DNA of 64,000 nucleotides from Bradyrhizobium canariense (GCF_018130465.1 NZ_JAFCKJ010000002.1:806001-870000); one strand, 5' to 3'; counted from the first letter of the stretch, positions 23,684 to 32,301 are shown. Numbers and translations are program-made. Notes: generated from the sequence alone by a model not told the origin.

Positions 23684-25243
23684 TTGCGCTATCTGTTTGA
23701 GGAGTACGTCTTCCACACCGATCGGCGCGAGCTGCATCGCGAGGGGGAGCTCGTCCCTGTCGCACCACAGGTGTTCGATCTGCTTGATTACCTGATCCGC
23801 AACAGGGAGCGAGTTGTCAGCAAGGACGACATCATCAAAGTCATTTGGAATGGGCGCAGCGTATCCGACGCGGCGCTGACAACCCGCCTGAATGCCGCCC
23901 GGACTGCAATCGGCGATTCCGGCGAGGAACAGCGCTTCATAAAAACGCTACCGCGCAAGGGCTTCCGTTTCGTCGGAGCAGTCCGGGAAGTGAAGGAACC
24001 GGCAGGCGCAGCAGTTGCCGATAATCAGTTAGAACTTCAGAAAGCCAACCTTGCGCTCCCCGACAAACCGTCTATCGCTGTGCTGCCGTTTGAGAACCTG
24101 AGCGGCGATCCGGAGCAGGAATATTTCGCCGACGGCATGGTGGAAGAAATCATCACCGCGCTGTCGCGCTTTAAGTCTCTGTTCGTTATCGCACGTCACT
24201 CAAGTTTCACCTTCAAAGGCAAAGCTGTCGATATCCAGCAGGTCCGACGCAGGCTCGGCGTGCGCTACGTTCTTGAGGGGGCCGTGCGCAAGGCATCGGG
24301 GAAGGTTCGAATCACAGGGCAATTGATTGATGCGGTGACATGCGCGCATCTATGGGCGGACAGATTCGAGCGTGATCTGACGGACATTTTCGCTCTCCAA
24401 GACGAAGTTGCACTCGCCGTTGTCTCGGCTGTTCAGCCAAAGATGCTTCAAGCAGAGATTGAAGCGGCTACGCGGCGCCGACCAGAGAACCTCACTGCCT
24501 ATGATTTTTTTCTCCGATCCATGCAACAGTATTACCTGACGACCCGCGAAAGTTTGGCCCAGGCGATTAAGTTGGCTCATCGGGCTTTGGAGCTAGAGCC
24601 GAGGTTCAGCTCTGCAGCGGCTCTGGCAGCTGACTGTCACGCGAGCAACTTCGCTTTAGGCTATGCCAACGATCCCGAGTTCGACGCCAAGGAAGCAATG
24701 CGGCTTGCACGTTTGGCGTTGAGCCTCGATGATGATGACCCCGACACGTTGTCAAGGGTTGCCGTAATCTCAGCAGGCCTGGTCGGCGATAGTGAAGCTG
24801 AAATCGAAATGGCTGACCGGGCGGTCGCGCTCAACCCGAATTCCTGGCGCACTTGGAACAATAGAGGCTGGGTCTATACAATGGGGGGACTGCCCGAAGA
24901 GGCCATCCAAAGCTTTGAACGTGCAATTCGCATGAGCCCGGTAGACCCGCTGCTACACATGACGTTTCTGGGCATTGGGAATGCTCTTATGGGCCTTGGC
25001 CGGTTTGACGAGGCGATCATTGTCTTGAAGAAAGCCCTTCGTCAGAATCCTTCCTTTGTGCCAGCTTGCCGTGGACTGGCGTCTGCCTTCGCCCACCTCG
25101 GACGCGACGCTGAGGCGCACGCCGCGGCGGCGCGTGTGCTTGAGATCGATCCCGCCTTTACAATATCGGCGCATATCGCCCGGGCCCCCAAAAGCTCAAA
25201 GCTGTTGATCGAGGGCCTTCGGAAAGCGGGGCTGCCCGAATAA
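23684..25243 (+). CDS. Winged-helix / TolB-like / TPR transcriptional regulator
   Basis: A 519-residue close paralogue of the regulator at 20639, starting at TTG 23684 behind GGGGAAGGAAG. The winged helix is at about 1-95 (VAPQVFDLLDYLIRNRERVVSKDDIIKVIWNGRSVSDAALTTRLNAARTAIGD), the TolB-like segment at about 130-240 (IAVLPFENLSGDPEQEYFADGMVEEIITALSR), and TPR repeats at about 270-500 (including WRTWNNRGWVYTMGGLPEEAIQSFERAI). It ends in the usual GLRKAGLPE. The two paralogues are separated by two minus-strand secreted-protein genes, suggesting an old tandem duplication or parallel regulator modules. Confidence 0.85.
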   Translation: MRYLFEEYVFHTDRRELHREGELVPVAPQVFDLLDYLIRNRERVVSKDDIIKVIWNGRSVSDAALTTRLNAARTAIGDSGEEQRFIKTLPRKGFRFVGAVREVKEPAGAAVADNQLELQKANLALPDKPSIAVLPFENLSGDPEQEYFADGMVEEIITALSRFKSLFVIARHSSFTFKGKAVDIQQVRRRLGVRYVLEGAVRKASGKVRITGQLIDAVTCAHLWADRFERDLTDIFALQDEVALAVVSAVQPKMLQAEIEAATRRRPENLTAYDFFLRSMQQYYLTTRESLAQAIKLAHRALELEPRFSSAAALAADCHASNFALGYANDPEFDAKEAMRLARLALSLDDDDPDTLSRVAVISAGLVGDSEAEIEMADRAVALNPNSWRTWNNRGWVYTMGGLPEEAIQSFERAIRMSPVDPLLHMTFLGIGNALMGLGRFDEAIIVLKKALRQNPSFVPACRGLASAFAHLGRDAEAHAAAARVLEIDPAFTISAHIARAPKSSKLLIEGLRKAGLPE

Positions 25244-25278
25244 CCTTCCTGCGCTGTGCGGACGGGGTGATCGATGAC

Positions 25279-25346
25279 CGCTTCTGGCCCTTAGCGGACC
25301 TACCGTGACCTCCGCCGATCTGTCCGCTTTTGACTCGGAGCAGACG
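25279..25346. repeat. Dispersed intergenic repeat, copy 1
   Basis: It contains CGCTTCTGGCCCTTAGCGGA and, 20 bp on, TGTCCGCTTTTGACTCGGAG. The CTTCTGGCCC-TAGC core recurs at 26669, 32165, 59510, 60723 and (interrupted) 63606. It lies between convergent genes. Confidence 0.6.
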
Positions 25347-25355
25347 AATTTGATC

Positions 25356-26561
25356 TCAGAAATTCTGGTAACTCCAGAGAAACACAGCTTCGTCACGCTC
25401 CGCAAAATAATGCGGCAGAGATAGTACTGGAATTTTTCGATCAAGTTCCTTGACGACCATGCCATCAACCTTAAAAACGGGCGCCCCTGACGATGCCGGA
25501 ATCCGGTAGCTCAAATCGTCACGGGCATCTTGGCAGGCACCGAAGCCATTAGTTGCTCCCTCCCGATATTCGAGATTGAGAACAAAGTCGCTGTCGTTCC
25601 CGAGAGCGGATTTCCGCATGGGAAAGGCTGACGAGAGACGCCGCCACAAGAGAGGATACATTTCAGGCGGCCAAGAGCTGGGAACGTGCGGTGGAATCTG
25701 CACGATTTGTCCGCTGCGAAGTGGTTGTCCACTGTGAAGATCGCCGCTTGAGATACGTTTGCTGATGTGTGGCCAAAACATCCCGCTAAACTGGGACCAA
25801 TCAATGTCTTTCGGCAGAGTCCAGTATCGCGGTTTGTCTTGTGGCCATAGCTCGCGGAGCTTGACACGCAACTCCTCGGGTAGCTTGAAACGACGATAGG
25901 TCTCGCAGGTGGAAACATACTGACCGAGCTCAGGCGGAGTTTGATTGGGGAAGTTATAGCCCCAAGGGCCCGGCAGCTTTCCTTTCTGGACGTACTCTGC
26001 CGCTGACGACTGTCGCCACCTCTCCCAATCCTCGCGCGTCGCTCTTTCGATTCGCGCTCCGTGAAATGTGAGCCGGCTAAGTGGACTGTCGTATGCGTCC
26101 TCCGAAAGATAGCCCACACCCGCAGATAAATCGTCAACGTCATCGAACCAGACCGCCAGCGGCAGAACATCTGGTGGAACCATTCCGTTCTCGGTGGTTG
26201 GGCCGCTGCAAAGGTGCAAGGTCCGGATCATTACGGCATGCCCGTCGCGAGTCGCGATAACCATCGCCTTCGGGCTGATGCTTGAGTCGTCCGACGATCC
26301 TCCAGATCGCCACCGCGTTACCCTAAGATTGCAGGCGACGATGTAATCGAAAGAAAGCTCTTCTTCGCTTTCCTTTACCTCGAAGGTCGCCTTCAGTCGG
26401 TAGAAGTAGCCGTTGTCTGCGATGTAGGTCTGCGACATCGGTTTTCGCAGGACCGATAGCACCTCAGGCAGCGCCACAATCGTCCCGACGGTGAATATCA
26501 GGAGACCAACAACTACTATTACGAACTTGCGCAAACGATGAGGTTCCGATGGGACGAGCAT
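25356..26561 (-). CDS. Membrane-anchored hypothetical protein
   Basis: A 401-residue protein with a single N-terminal transmembrane segment (about 11-33: KFVIVVVGLLIFTVGTIVALPEV) and a large, presumably periplasmic domain rich in Trp and aromatic residues (e.g. YWTLPKDIDWSQFSGMFWPH). No family motif is recognised. The region has somewhat lower GC and more mixed codon use than its neighbours, which could reflect transfer. It is alone between dispersed-repeat copies on both sides. Confidence 0.65.
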   Translation of the reverse strand: MLVPSEPHRLRKFVIVVVGLLIFTVGTIVALPEVLSVLRKPMSQTYIADNGYFYRLKATFEVKESEEELSFDYIVACNLRVTRWRSGGSSDDSSISPKAMVIATRDGHAVMIRTLHLCSGPTTENGMVPPDVLPLAVWFDDVDDLSAGVGYLSEDAYDSPLSRLTFHGARIERATREDWERWRQSSAAEYVQKGKLPGPWGYNFPNQTPPELGQYVSTCETYRRFKLPEELRVKLRELWPQDKPRYWTLPKDIDWSQFSGMFWPHISKRISSGDLHSGQPLRSGQIVQIPPHVPSSWPPEMYPLLWRRLSSAFPMRKSALGNDSDFVLNLEYREGATNGFGACQDARDDLSYRIPASSGAPVFKVDGMVVKELDRKIPVLSLPHYFAERDEAVFLWSYQNF

Positions 26562-26663
26562 TTGGCCGGTGCATCAAATGCCATCTCACGCAGAGGTTGA
26601 AGAACTTCTTACGGCCGGCGACAGCGCAGTTTGGGTTAAAAAACAATGAAAGCCCACTGCTGG

Positions 26664-26823
26664 CAAAGGTCTGCTTCTGGCCCTTAGCCGAAGGCCGGCT
26701 GAACCCATGTCACGTCAGCTTTCAGAGGCAAACCCGACGGCAATCCAGCATCGTGTCTACCGCTGCTTTTGACCCCAAGGCGAAGTGGTCCAATCGGCCG
26801 TTGAGGTCCGCTGTTAGTTGCAG
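26664..26823. repeat. Dispersed intergenic repeat, copy 2 (extended)
   Basis: It contains GTCTGCTTCTGGCCCTTAGC (from 26669), CGCTGCTTTTGACCCCAAGG (from 26761) and AGGTCCGCTGTTAGTTG (from 26804). These three modules also appear, in part, at 25279, 60723 and the right end of the window, so this may be the fullest copy. Confidence 0.6.
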
Positions 26824-26842
26824 ATCGGCCCCGCCGCTCTGC

Positions 26843-27430
26843 TCACAGCTCGCGCTCCATCGCCGGGTGACTGCGGTTCTTCACTTTGACCCAGTACTTG
26901 CTCCGTCCGGGCTGATAGGGCCGGTCGCGGCGTTTTGAGACCAGTCCCTCAAGGCCCATGTTGCAGGTAGCTCGGAACAGGTCAGGCCCAAGCTCGCCGC
27001 GCTCAAAGGGATTAATGAAGACGCCTTCACGACGCCGCGCCAGCAGGCGCTCCAAGTTCGTCTTGCGCTTCGACAGCGGGAGCATGCGCAAATCGTCACC
27101 GCCTTCGGCGAGGATATCGAAGGCGCAGAACTGCACCTCGTGATCGTGCTTGCGCGAGTGCAGCGCGTTGAAATCTGAGACGCCATCGACGCCGAGGACG
27201 ACCGCTTCGCCATCCAGCACGAATTGTTTCTGACGGACTTTGCGCGCGGCCTCGACGATCCAGGGATAGCGGCTGGCCCAGTTGTAGTCGCCACGCGTGA
27301 TCAGGCGCACGCGGTCGCCGTCGCGCTCCAATCGGAGGCGATAGCCGTCATATTTTACTTCGTGAAGCCAATCGGGGCCGTCCGGGACAGTGATGCCCTT
27401 GGTCGGCAGACAAAACTCAAATGAACGCAT
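26843..27430 (-). CDS. Minimal ATP-dependent DNA ligase (adenylation domain only)
   Basis: A 195-residue protein with K26 in HEVKYDGYRLRL (KxDG), TRGDYNWASRYPWI, DGEAVVLG, FDILAEGGDDLR and EGLVSKRRDRPYQPGRSKYWVKVK, the ordered nucleotidyltransferase motifs of ATP-dependent ligases. It ends right after motif V with no OB-fold, so it can probably adenylylate itself but may need a partner for efficient sealing. Short ligase-like proteins of this type are frequent in Bradyrhizobium. It is a second ligase besides the one at 19135. Confidence 0.85.
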   Translation of the reverse strand: MRSFEFCLPTKGITVPDGPDWLHEVKYDGYRLRLERDGDRVRLITRGDYNWASRYPWIVEAARKVRQKQFVLDGEAVVLGVDGVSDFNALHSRKHDHEVQFCAFDILAEGGDDLRMLPLSKRKTNLERLLARRREGVFINPFERGELGPDLFRATCNMGLEGLVSKRRDRPYQPGRSKYWVKVKNRSHPAMEREL

Positions 27431-27504
27431 GCGGGAAAAATAGGCATTCGCGGCCTGTTTGCGAGATGAAACTCAGGGGGTACCATCCAAAAGCGGGGGC
27501 AGCG

Positions 27505-27711
27505 CTACGGCCTCGGCGGCAGATCAGGAGAGATTTCGCCGCCCGCGCTCTCGCCGATAGCCTGCTCCACTGCGGATGCGAGCACAGCAAGGTGATCGGC
27601 CAATCTGGCAAACAACTCACGCTTCTTGGGATCAGTCGCCAAGTCGCGAATAAGGGCGCACTCAGCGGAGTCTCGCTGTAGCTTTTCTAGCTGGGCCTGC
27701 ATGTCTTTCAT
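27505..27711 (-). CDS. Small helical hypothetical protein
   Basis: A 68-residue protein, ATG 27711 with GAGG 6 bases upstream. It is an amphipathic, coiled-coil-like helix pair (MKDMQAQLEKLQRDSAECAL then KKRELFARLADHLAVLASAV) with a disordered tail. The type is common in bradyrhizobia and has no assigned function. Confidence 0.65.
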   Translation of the reverse strand: MKDMQAQLEKLQRDSAECALIRDLATDPKKRELFARLADHLAVLASAVEQAIGESAGGEISPDLPPRP

Positions 27712-28071
27712 CTGCGGCCTCAATGTTCCAGTCGAGGAACATTACAAATACTTGTTCGCGGTCACAAGTGAGCACAGCGATATTGCCGACTGGGACTAGC
27801 TTCTCCGTGCATGGCGCCTCCTCACGGCGCCAGCCCGTCGGACCGCCTGGCCCCGCAACTGTCCCCTCCGTACCGCCGCAAGGGGGCCGGGCTGGCCCGA
27901 GGGACTTTGCGCAGCGTCAAAGCGATATCCTGCCGTGTCGGACAGACTGGACTCGTAGCCGAACAACCTTTTGTCAGGCTGCTGAGGTTATGAGGGCCCT
28001 GGGCTCCTAGGTACACCGGGCCTCGCCTTACCTCAATCGCAACGCCCAAGATGCGGACAGGGAGGCCCGAC

Positions 28072-28338
28072 ATGTCCGTTGAAGATTATGCCGACGATCT
28101 CAGCGCAACTGTGCACTACGCGCTGGAGACAACCCGTGCCGTCGCCGTCTGCCCCTTCCATTCTGAAGTCACCATCCGCGTCGGCGACGATGCAGCCGAA
28201 AGCCACGCCTTCGAGCGCGCCAAGAGGATCGTAAGGAGCGATGGCACGAATTGGGAGACGCAAGACCTCAGGGAGGAAATCGCGCGGCAGATCAGCAAAG
28301 CAGCAGATGGGGAGTGCCCGCTCTGCGCTCGACATTGA
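28072..28338 (+). CDS. Small hypothetical protein with Cys pair
   Basis: An 88-residue soluble protein starting MSVEDYADDLSATVHYALET behind GGGAGG. It has a Cys near residue 27 (VAVCPFHSEVTIRVGDDAAE) and a terminal GECPLCARH knuckle that could bind metal with the CPFH segment. The central SHAFERAKRIVRSDGTNWETQDLREEIARQISKA is helical. I recall similar proteins in Bradyrhizobium with unknown role. Confidence 0.68.
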   Translation: MSVEDYADDLSATVHYALETTRAVAVCPFHSEVTIRVGDDAAESHAFERAKRIVRSDGTNWETQDLREEIARQISKAADGECPLCARH

Positions 28339-28603
28339 AGGCGCAGCGCCGGGCAGCGCACACCAATTCATCTCCTCAATCGCGAAGTTCAACAGTAGCT
28401 CTATCCTTCGCCTCAGCCACAGTTCCAGAATTAACTTGCAACACGAGCATCAAGCTTAATTCCAGACCGTGATTGCGGCCGCGCGCTAGAGGACTAGGTT
28501 TGCGCACACGGACATTGCCCTTGTCCGCTCCACCCCAGCGAAGTCGCCGCACCATTATATTCGGTGCAGCGACTTCGACGCTGGACAGTCGCGCGAGCTT
28601 CAT

Positions 28604-28843
28604 TTGAGAGAGCAGCCGGACCACGAAACGCTTGATCTCATCGAGATGCGTCGCCAACTTACGGCGCTCCGGTCGAAACACTCGGACAATCTTTTAATTA
28701 CTTCGCTGTTGAACCGCTTTTTTGTGAAAGTCGCATTTCTGCTGAAGCCAACAGACCGGGCGCACGAGCAATATCTCAAATCCGAATTCGAACGAACGTT
28801 GACGAAGGTCAAAGAGATTGCTGCACGGATAAAGTCTGACTGA
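28604..28843 (+). CDS. Hypothetical helical protein
   Basis: A 79-residue frame with TTG start, helical and charged: MREQPDHETLDLIEMRRQLT, then LLNRFFVKVAFLLKPTDRAH and FERTLTKVKEIAARI. It looks protein-like and has no competing frame, but the start lacks a clear ribosome site and no family is recognised. Confidence 0.45.
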   Translation: MREQPDHETLDLIEMRRQLTALRSKHSDNLLITSLLNRFFVKVAFLLKPTDRAHEQYLKSEFERTLTKVKEIAARIKSD

Positions 28844-28994
28844 AGGCCACACCAATGAGTGGCTCTGGACCCGATTGGCCGGGTATCCGCCACTGTTCTA
28901 TCGGATCAGCCAGTAGCGGTTGCAGCTTTGGGCACCGGTTGTCTGAACAATAATCTCCGCGTTCGTCTTCGTCCTAAAAAATCGGGTGCTGCTG

Positions 28995-29162
28995 CTATTC
29001 CCGGCGCTTGTCAGTAATTTCTCGCACAGCCAAGCTCAGCTCCCTCAGCTGCTCGATCAGCAGTTCTACAATCTCATGGTAGTCAGATGGCGTCAGTGAA
29101 TGCACGCCGCGCAGCGTCAGTTGGTTTTGGAGGATCGTCGCCATCATGGCTTTAACGCTCAT
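28995..29162 (-). CDS. 55-residue helical protein
   Basis: A short complete frame from ATG 29162 (GAGG 6 bases upstream) to TAG 28995: MSVKAMMATILQNQLTLRGV then HSLTPSDYHEIVELLIEQLR and ELSLAVREITDKRRE. It forms two amphipathic helices and has good coding composition; it is shorter than the usual gene-calling cutoff. No membrane segment. Unknown function. Confidence 0.55.
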   Translation of the reverse strand: MSVKAMMATILQNQLTLRGVHSLTPSDYHEIVELLIEQLRELSLAVREITDKRRE

Positions 29163-29449
29163 GGGGACCTCGACTGAAAATCAAATCGTCATCAAATTCA
29201 ATCTGAAGTAGATGCTAAAGATGACGGGCGCGCAATGTCCGTAAGAGTACGGGCAATGCGAGGCGACAAATCCTTTCGCGCCGCACAAACGGGATGATGT
29301 GTGGCGTGCGCGCCTTCTAGTGCGTCGAGCTAATCCGCTGGCAGGAGACGCCGGGCTACTGGACTCCACCGGATCAGGTAACGTTTTCGCAGGTAAGGCC
29401 AGGTAGGATGTAAGCTTTACTCGCCGACAGGCCAGCCAAGAGATTGCTA

Positions 29450-29695
29450 ATGACTTCGGATTGCAATGATGAACTAGCAACTATCGCTCGATCAATCGCA
29501 ACCAAGCATCTGTATATTGAAAGTCAAACCATCTTGATCCAGGTGCTCGAGCGTGACGGACACGACATGCTTGAGCAAAGAAAGGCTCTCGCTAAGGAAC
29601 GATCAGACCTAGCAACACAGATCGCGCGACAATTTCAGCTGCTAGAGACAAGGTGCACATCCGGCGAGAATCTCGTTGCGGCTGTATTTAAATGA
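29450..29695 (+). CDS. Small coiled-coil protein coupled to a PilZ gene
   Basis: An 81-residue helical protein (MTSDCNDELATIARSIATKH ... QTILIQVLERDGHDMLEQRKALAKERSDLATQIARQ), probably a coiled coil. Its stop codon overlaps the ATG of the PilZ gene in an ATGA arrangement, so translation is likely coupled and the two products may act together. The family is not recognised. Confidence 0.6.
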   Translation: MTSDCNDELATIARSIATKHLYIESQTILIQVLERDGHDMLEQRKALAKERSDLATQIARQFQLLETRCTSGENLVAAVFK

Positions 29696-29934
29696 TAGAA
29701 CGTCGAAAGCTGGAGCGCATCGATGTGGACGAGGCCTACATTTCAGGCGACGGCGCCAGCTTACGCTGCCGCGTCGTCAACATGTCGGAAGAAGGGGCAT
29801 CAGTTGAGCTTCCGTCGAAGCGGCACGTGGACTCCACATTCAAACTAATGCTCGAGAAAGATCGCATCATCCGAAGTTGCCACCTAGTCTGGTCGAGTGG
29901 AAATCTTATCGGAGTCTCGTTCGAGGATCTTTGA
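29692..29934 (+). CDS. Single-domain PilZ protein
   Basis: An 80-residue protein. ERRKLERIDVDEAY opens the domain, and the PilZ-like core continues CRVVNMSEEGASVELPSKRHVDSTFKLML to a final LVWSSGNLIGVSFEDL. The RxxxR-like start (RRKLER) and an NxSxxG-like stretch (NMSEEGA) correspond to c-di-GMP contacts, though the second motif is N-M-S-E-E-G rather than D/N-x-S-x-x-G with full consensus spacing checked. It may bind c-di-GMP or be a degenerate PilZ. It is coupled to the upstream gene. Confidence 0.78.
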   Translation: MIERRKLERIDVDEAYISGDGASLRCRVVNMSEEGASVELPSKRHVDSTFKLMLEKDRIIRSCHLVWSSGNLIGVSFEDL

Positions 29935-29952
29935 GGCGGAGAAGAGGCATTT

Positions 29953-30222
29953 ATGCCTGTTGCCCTAGAATGTCATTTTCGCGGTGCTTTCGCTGGCTTT
30001 GGATGGCCGATGTCAAACAATAGACTGGAAATCCGTTCGTGGTCCCCCGAGGAAGAAGCGCAACTTCTCGAGCTATTCGACAGTGGCATGACTGCGAGCG
30101 AGATCGGCCAGCGGCTGGGCCGCACTCGCCTGGCAGTCTACGGTCGATTGCAACGCTTCCATAAGCAGCAAGGTCGAGTAAGCCGCACTAGCGGACGTGT
30201 CTTCGCGCAGCGGGCCGGTTAG
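29953..30222 (+). CDS. Small SANT/HTH-like DNA-binding protein
   Basis: An 89-residue frame; MSNNRLEIRSWSPEEEAQLL at 30010 is an alternative start that leaves out 19 N-terminal residues. The core WSPEEEAQLLELFDSGMTAS then EIGQRLGRTRLAVYGRLQRF is a three-helix SANT/GcrA-like or sigma-region-4-like fold with a recognition helix near the end. Probable DNA binding. It is 18 bp after the PilZ gene and may be in the same transcript. Confidence 0.65.
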   Translation: MPVALECHFRGAFAGFGWPMSNNRLEIRSWSPEEEAQLLELFDSGMTASEIGQRLGRTRLAVYGRLQRFHKQQGRVSRTSGRVFAQRAG

Positions 30223-30477
30223 TCTAAGCTGATCTGCGAAGGGATCGCGAGATCGGCCAAGAGCAGTTCTGAATTTGGTCCGTGCTTTTAAGCTCGACTG
30301 ACAAGCCGACGCGGCGACCATGGAGGCCCCTGAGGCCGCGCAGTTAAGGAATTTGTTACCAGCCATCATCACCATGTTGCCATTGCATAATGAGTCGCGA
30401 TTTGCGGCCCGGAATTCCTGAAGTGTTTTGAACCTGGGCACGCCGGGGTTGGTGATCTCTCAAAGAGGAGAGGCGCA

Positions 30478-30612
30478 ATGTTTAAGGGCTTCATGGTTGC
30501 AGTTGTGGCGCTGATCAGTACAGCGCAGGTGGATCAATATCTAACCCACGGTCGGTACACCGAAGCGGCCATGGCTATGCTGCGGCAAATCGGTCACGCG
30601 TTTGGATTTTAG
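30478..30612 (+). CDS. 44-residue secreted or membrane peptide
   Basis: A complete short frame behind a strong AGGAGAGG site: MFKGFMVAVVALISTAQVDQ then YLTHGRYTEAAMAMLRQIGH and AFGF. The N-terminus is signal- or membrane-like and the rest amphipathic. The same short sequence type recurs in bradyrhizobial genomes as I remember them, which supports a real gene. Function unknown. Confidence 0.65.
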   Translation: MFKGFMVAVVALISTAQVDQYLTHGRYTEAAMAMLRQIGHAFGF

Positions 30613-30638
30613 ATAGTTCTTTGCGACGGAGCCGCGTG

Positions 30639-30839
30639 ATGGAAGGCATCTCATGGGCTGATCTCAACAGGGATGAACAACGCGCCATTGCGATATTGGG
30701 AGCCGGTCTTTCCATCGAACTATGCAGCCCCCTTGCTCTCCTGACGTTAGGTCGGCTCGGTCTGATCATAGGCGCCCATTTGACGGCTGCCGGACACAAT
30801 TTGCGAAGAGATGCCGTTTTGAAGGGTGTGGCGGGGTAA
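30639..30839 (+). CDS. Small hypothetical protein
   Basis: A 66-residue protein starting MEGISWADLNRDEQRAIAIL; it is helical with a hydrophobic centre (IELCSPLALLTLGRLGLIIGAHLTAAGHNLRRDAVLKGVAG). The DNA after its stop joins a truncated MFS gene on the other strand, so this gene appears to sit at a rearrangement boundary but is itself complete. Confidence 0.6.
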   Translation: MEGISWADLNRDEQRAIAILGAGLSIELCSPLALLTLGRLGLIIGAHLTAAGHNLRRDAVLKGVAG

Positions 30840-31251
30840 GCGCTGTACCCTGCAGCATCCGCAACACGGTAAGGATGACCGCGCCCCAGATGCCGATTGA
30901 CGCATAGGTAGGCACGAATGCGATGAGGAAGGTCGCGATACCCATACACAGAAGCGTGGCGATGAGTGTCGCTTTGCGGCCGATGCGATCACCGTAGTGA
31001 CCAAATATCGCGGCACCGATCGGGCGCCCCACGAAGCCGATGAAATAGGTGCCAAAGGCCGCGAGCGTCGCCGTTAACGCATCTTCATTGGGAAAGTAGA
31101 GTTTACCAAAAATAAGCCCGGCAGCAGTGCCATAAAGGAAAAAGTCGTACCACTCGATCGCGGTGCCGATGGTTGATGCGATAATCGCCTTGCGCAGCTG
31201 CGCACTATGATCAGCTGCGGACAACGTCCCATGCGTGATTGCGATAGCCAT
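30840..31251 (-). pseudogene. 5' fragment of an MHS-type MFS transporter gene
   Basis: The first ~134 residues are a clear metabolite:H+ symporter N-terminus: IIASTIGTAIEWYDFFLYGT, KLYFPNEDALTATLAAFGTYFIGFVGRPIGAAIFGHYGDRIGRK, then VLRMLQG. After this the frame turns to unrelated sequence (TALTPPHPSKRHLFANCVRQ) and stops; three of twelve membrane helices remain. The break coincides with the 3' end of the neighbouring gene at 30839, so deletion or recombination removed the rest. Non-functional by inference. Confidence 0.82.
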
Positions 31252-31604
31252 TGAGTGCTCCCCTTGTTGGCTGTTTCCTTGCCCGTGGGAACCGGCTTCT
31301 CATTTAGCGGAATACTACAATCAGCTCGTGGCGACCGAAAGGATATCTCACCCAAGGCTGTCATATTGCTGCACTGCGGGAGAACTGTGCGAAGGTCTTG
31401 CTATGGCCCATCGCTTCCGTTGACGCGGTGCCGCTACATGTCGGTTCACAGGGGCAGACCGGAAGTTTGCAGCCGAGCATGCAGACATTAGCGCTGCACT
31501 GACACGGCGGCCGCGGAGCGTTACCAAGGATTAATTTCTTCGACAGGTGACGGAAAGAAGCGATCTTCTAAGATGGACTTAGCGGAGGAGATCGAGGCAT
31601 CGCC
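31252..31604. other. Intergenic region without a supportable gene
   Basis: About 350 bp between the MFS relic and the DUF2380 gene. It must include the promoter of the latter (AGGAGATCG lies close to its start), but I see no hairpin, repeat or coding frame of good quality. Confidence 0.4.
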
Positions 31605-32135
31605 ATGCGCCACAGTTCAATCCTGCACGCTGTTACCGCAGCCGGTCTGTTCCTGGGATCCAGCCTCATCTCAGATGCATCCGCCGAGACCGCCGACCAC
31701 GCCTTGGCTGTCTCCGTCGACGATTTCAAATATAGAGACACGTCGAACGAGCCTACCGATCAGACGGCCGTACATGAAAACCGATTGCGGGCCTTCATGA
31801 CCGCGCTGCGGGACGATGTCACGGAGGACCACCGTTTTGAGCTTGTGCCGTCTTCCTGCGCTTCAAATTGTCCGACCGATGGACCGACGTTGCGCGATCG
31901 GCTGCGCGCGGCGTCACAGGTCGGCGCGCAGATCCTGATCATCGGCGGCTTTCATAAGATGAGCACGCTGGTGCAGTTTTCGCAGACTGTTGCTATCGAT
32001 ACAAAATCCCAGCACATCGTGTTTAGGAAATACTTCCAGTTCCGCGGCGACAACGACGAGGCATGGCAGCGGGCGGAGCGCTTTGTATCGGAGGAGGTCC
32101 GCGACCGGCTGCTTGAAAGCAGATCGCAGCAATAG
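31605..32135 (+). CDS. Secreted DUF2380 protein
   Basis: A 176-residue protein with signal peptide MRHSSILHAVTAAGLFLGSS and probable cleavage near ASA-ETAD (residue 27). The mature part carries DUF2380 features: ALAVSVDDFKYRDTSNEPTD, AFMTALRDDVTEDHRFELV, SQVGAQILIIGGFHKMSTLVQF and KYFQFRGDNDEAWQRAE. The family is periplasmic with unknown function and occurs in Rhizobiales. GGAGATCG lies before the ATG. Confidence 0.85.
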   Translation: MRHSSILHAVTAAGLFLGSSLISDASAETADHALAVSVDDFKYRDTSNEPTDQTAVHENRLRAFMTALRDDVTEDHRFELVPSSCASNCPTDGPTLRDRLRAASQVGAQILIIGGFHKMSTLVQFSQTVAIDTKSQHIVFRKYFQFRGDNDEAWQRAERFVSEEVRDRLLESRSQQ

Positions 32136-32159
32136 ACTACGCGCGACGCATGTGCATGG

Positions 32160-32230
32160 CAATCCGGTTTTGGCCCGTGGCCGACCTTCGTTCAATGCGC
32201 CGCAAGGTCTGCTTCTTGAAGGTGACCCGA
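32160..32230. repeat. Dispersed intergenic repeat, copy 3
   Basis: It contains GGTTTTGGCCCGTGGCCGAC (from 32166) and AAGGTCTGCTTCTTGAAGGT (from 32204), divergent forms of the modules at 26664-26823. It lies directly after the DUF2380 gene. Confidence 0.5.
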
Positions 32231-32301
32231 ACAGCCCTCCAAGCTCGCCAGGGCAACCATTGGCCCAAACCGGATATGACTGTCAAACGTTGGGGCTAAA
32301 T

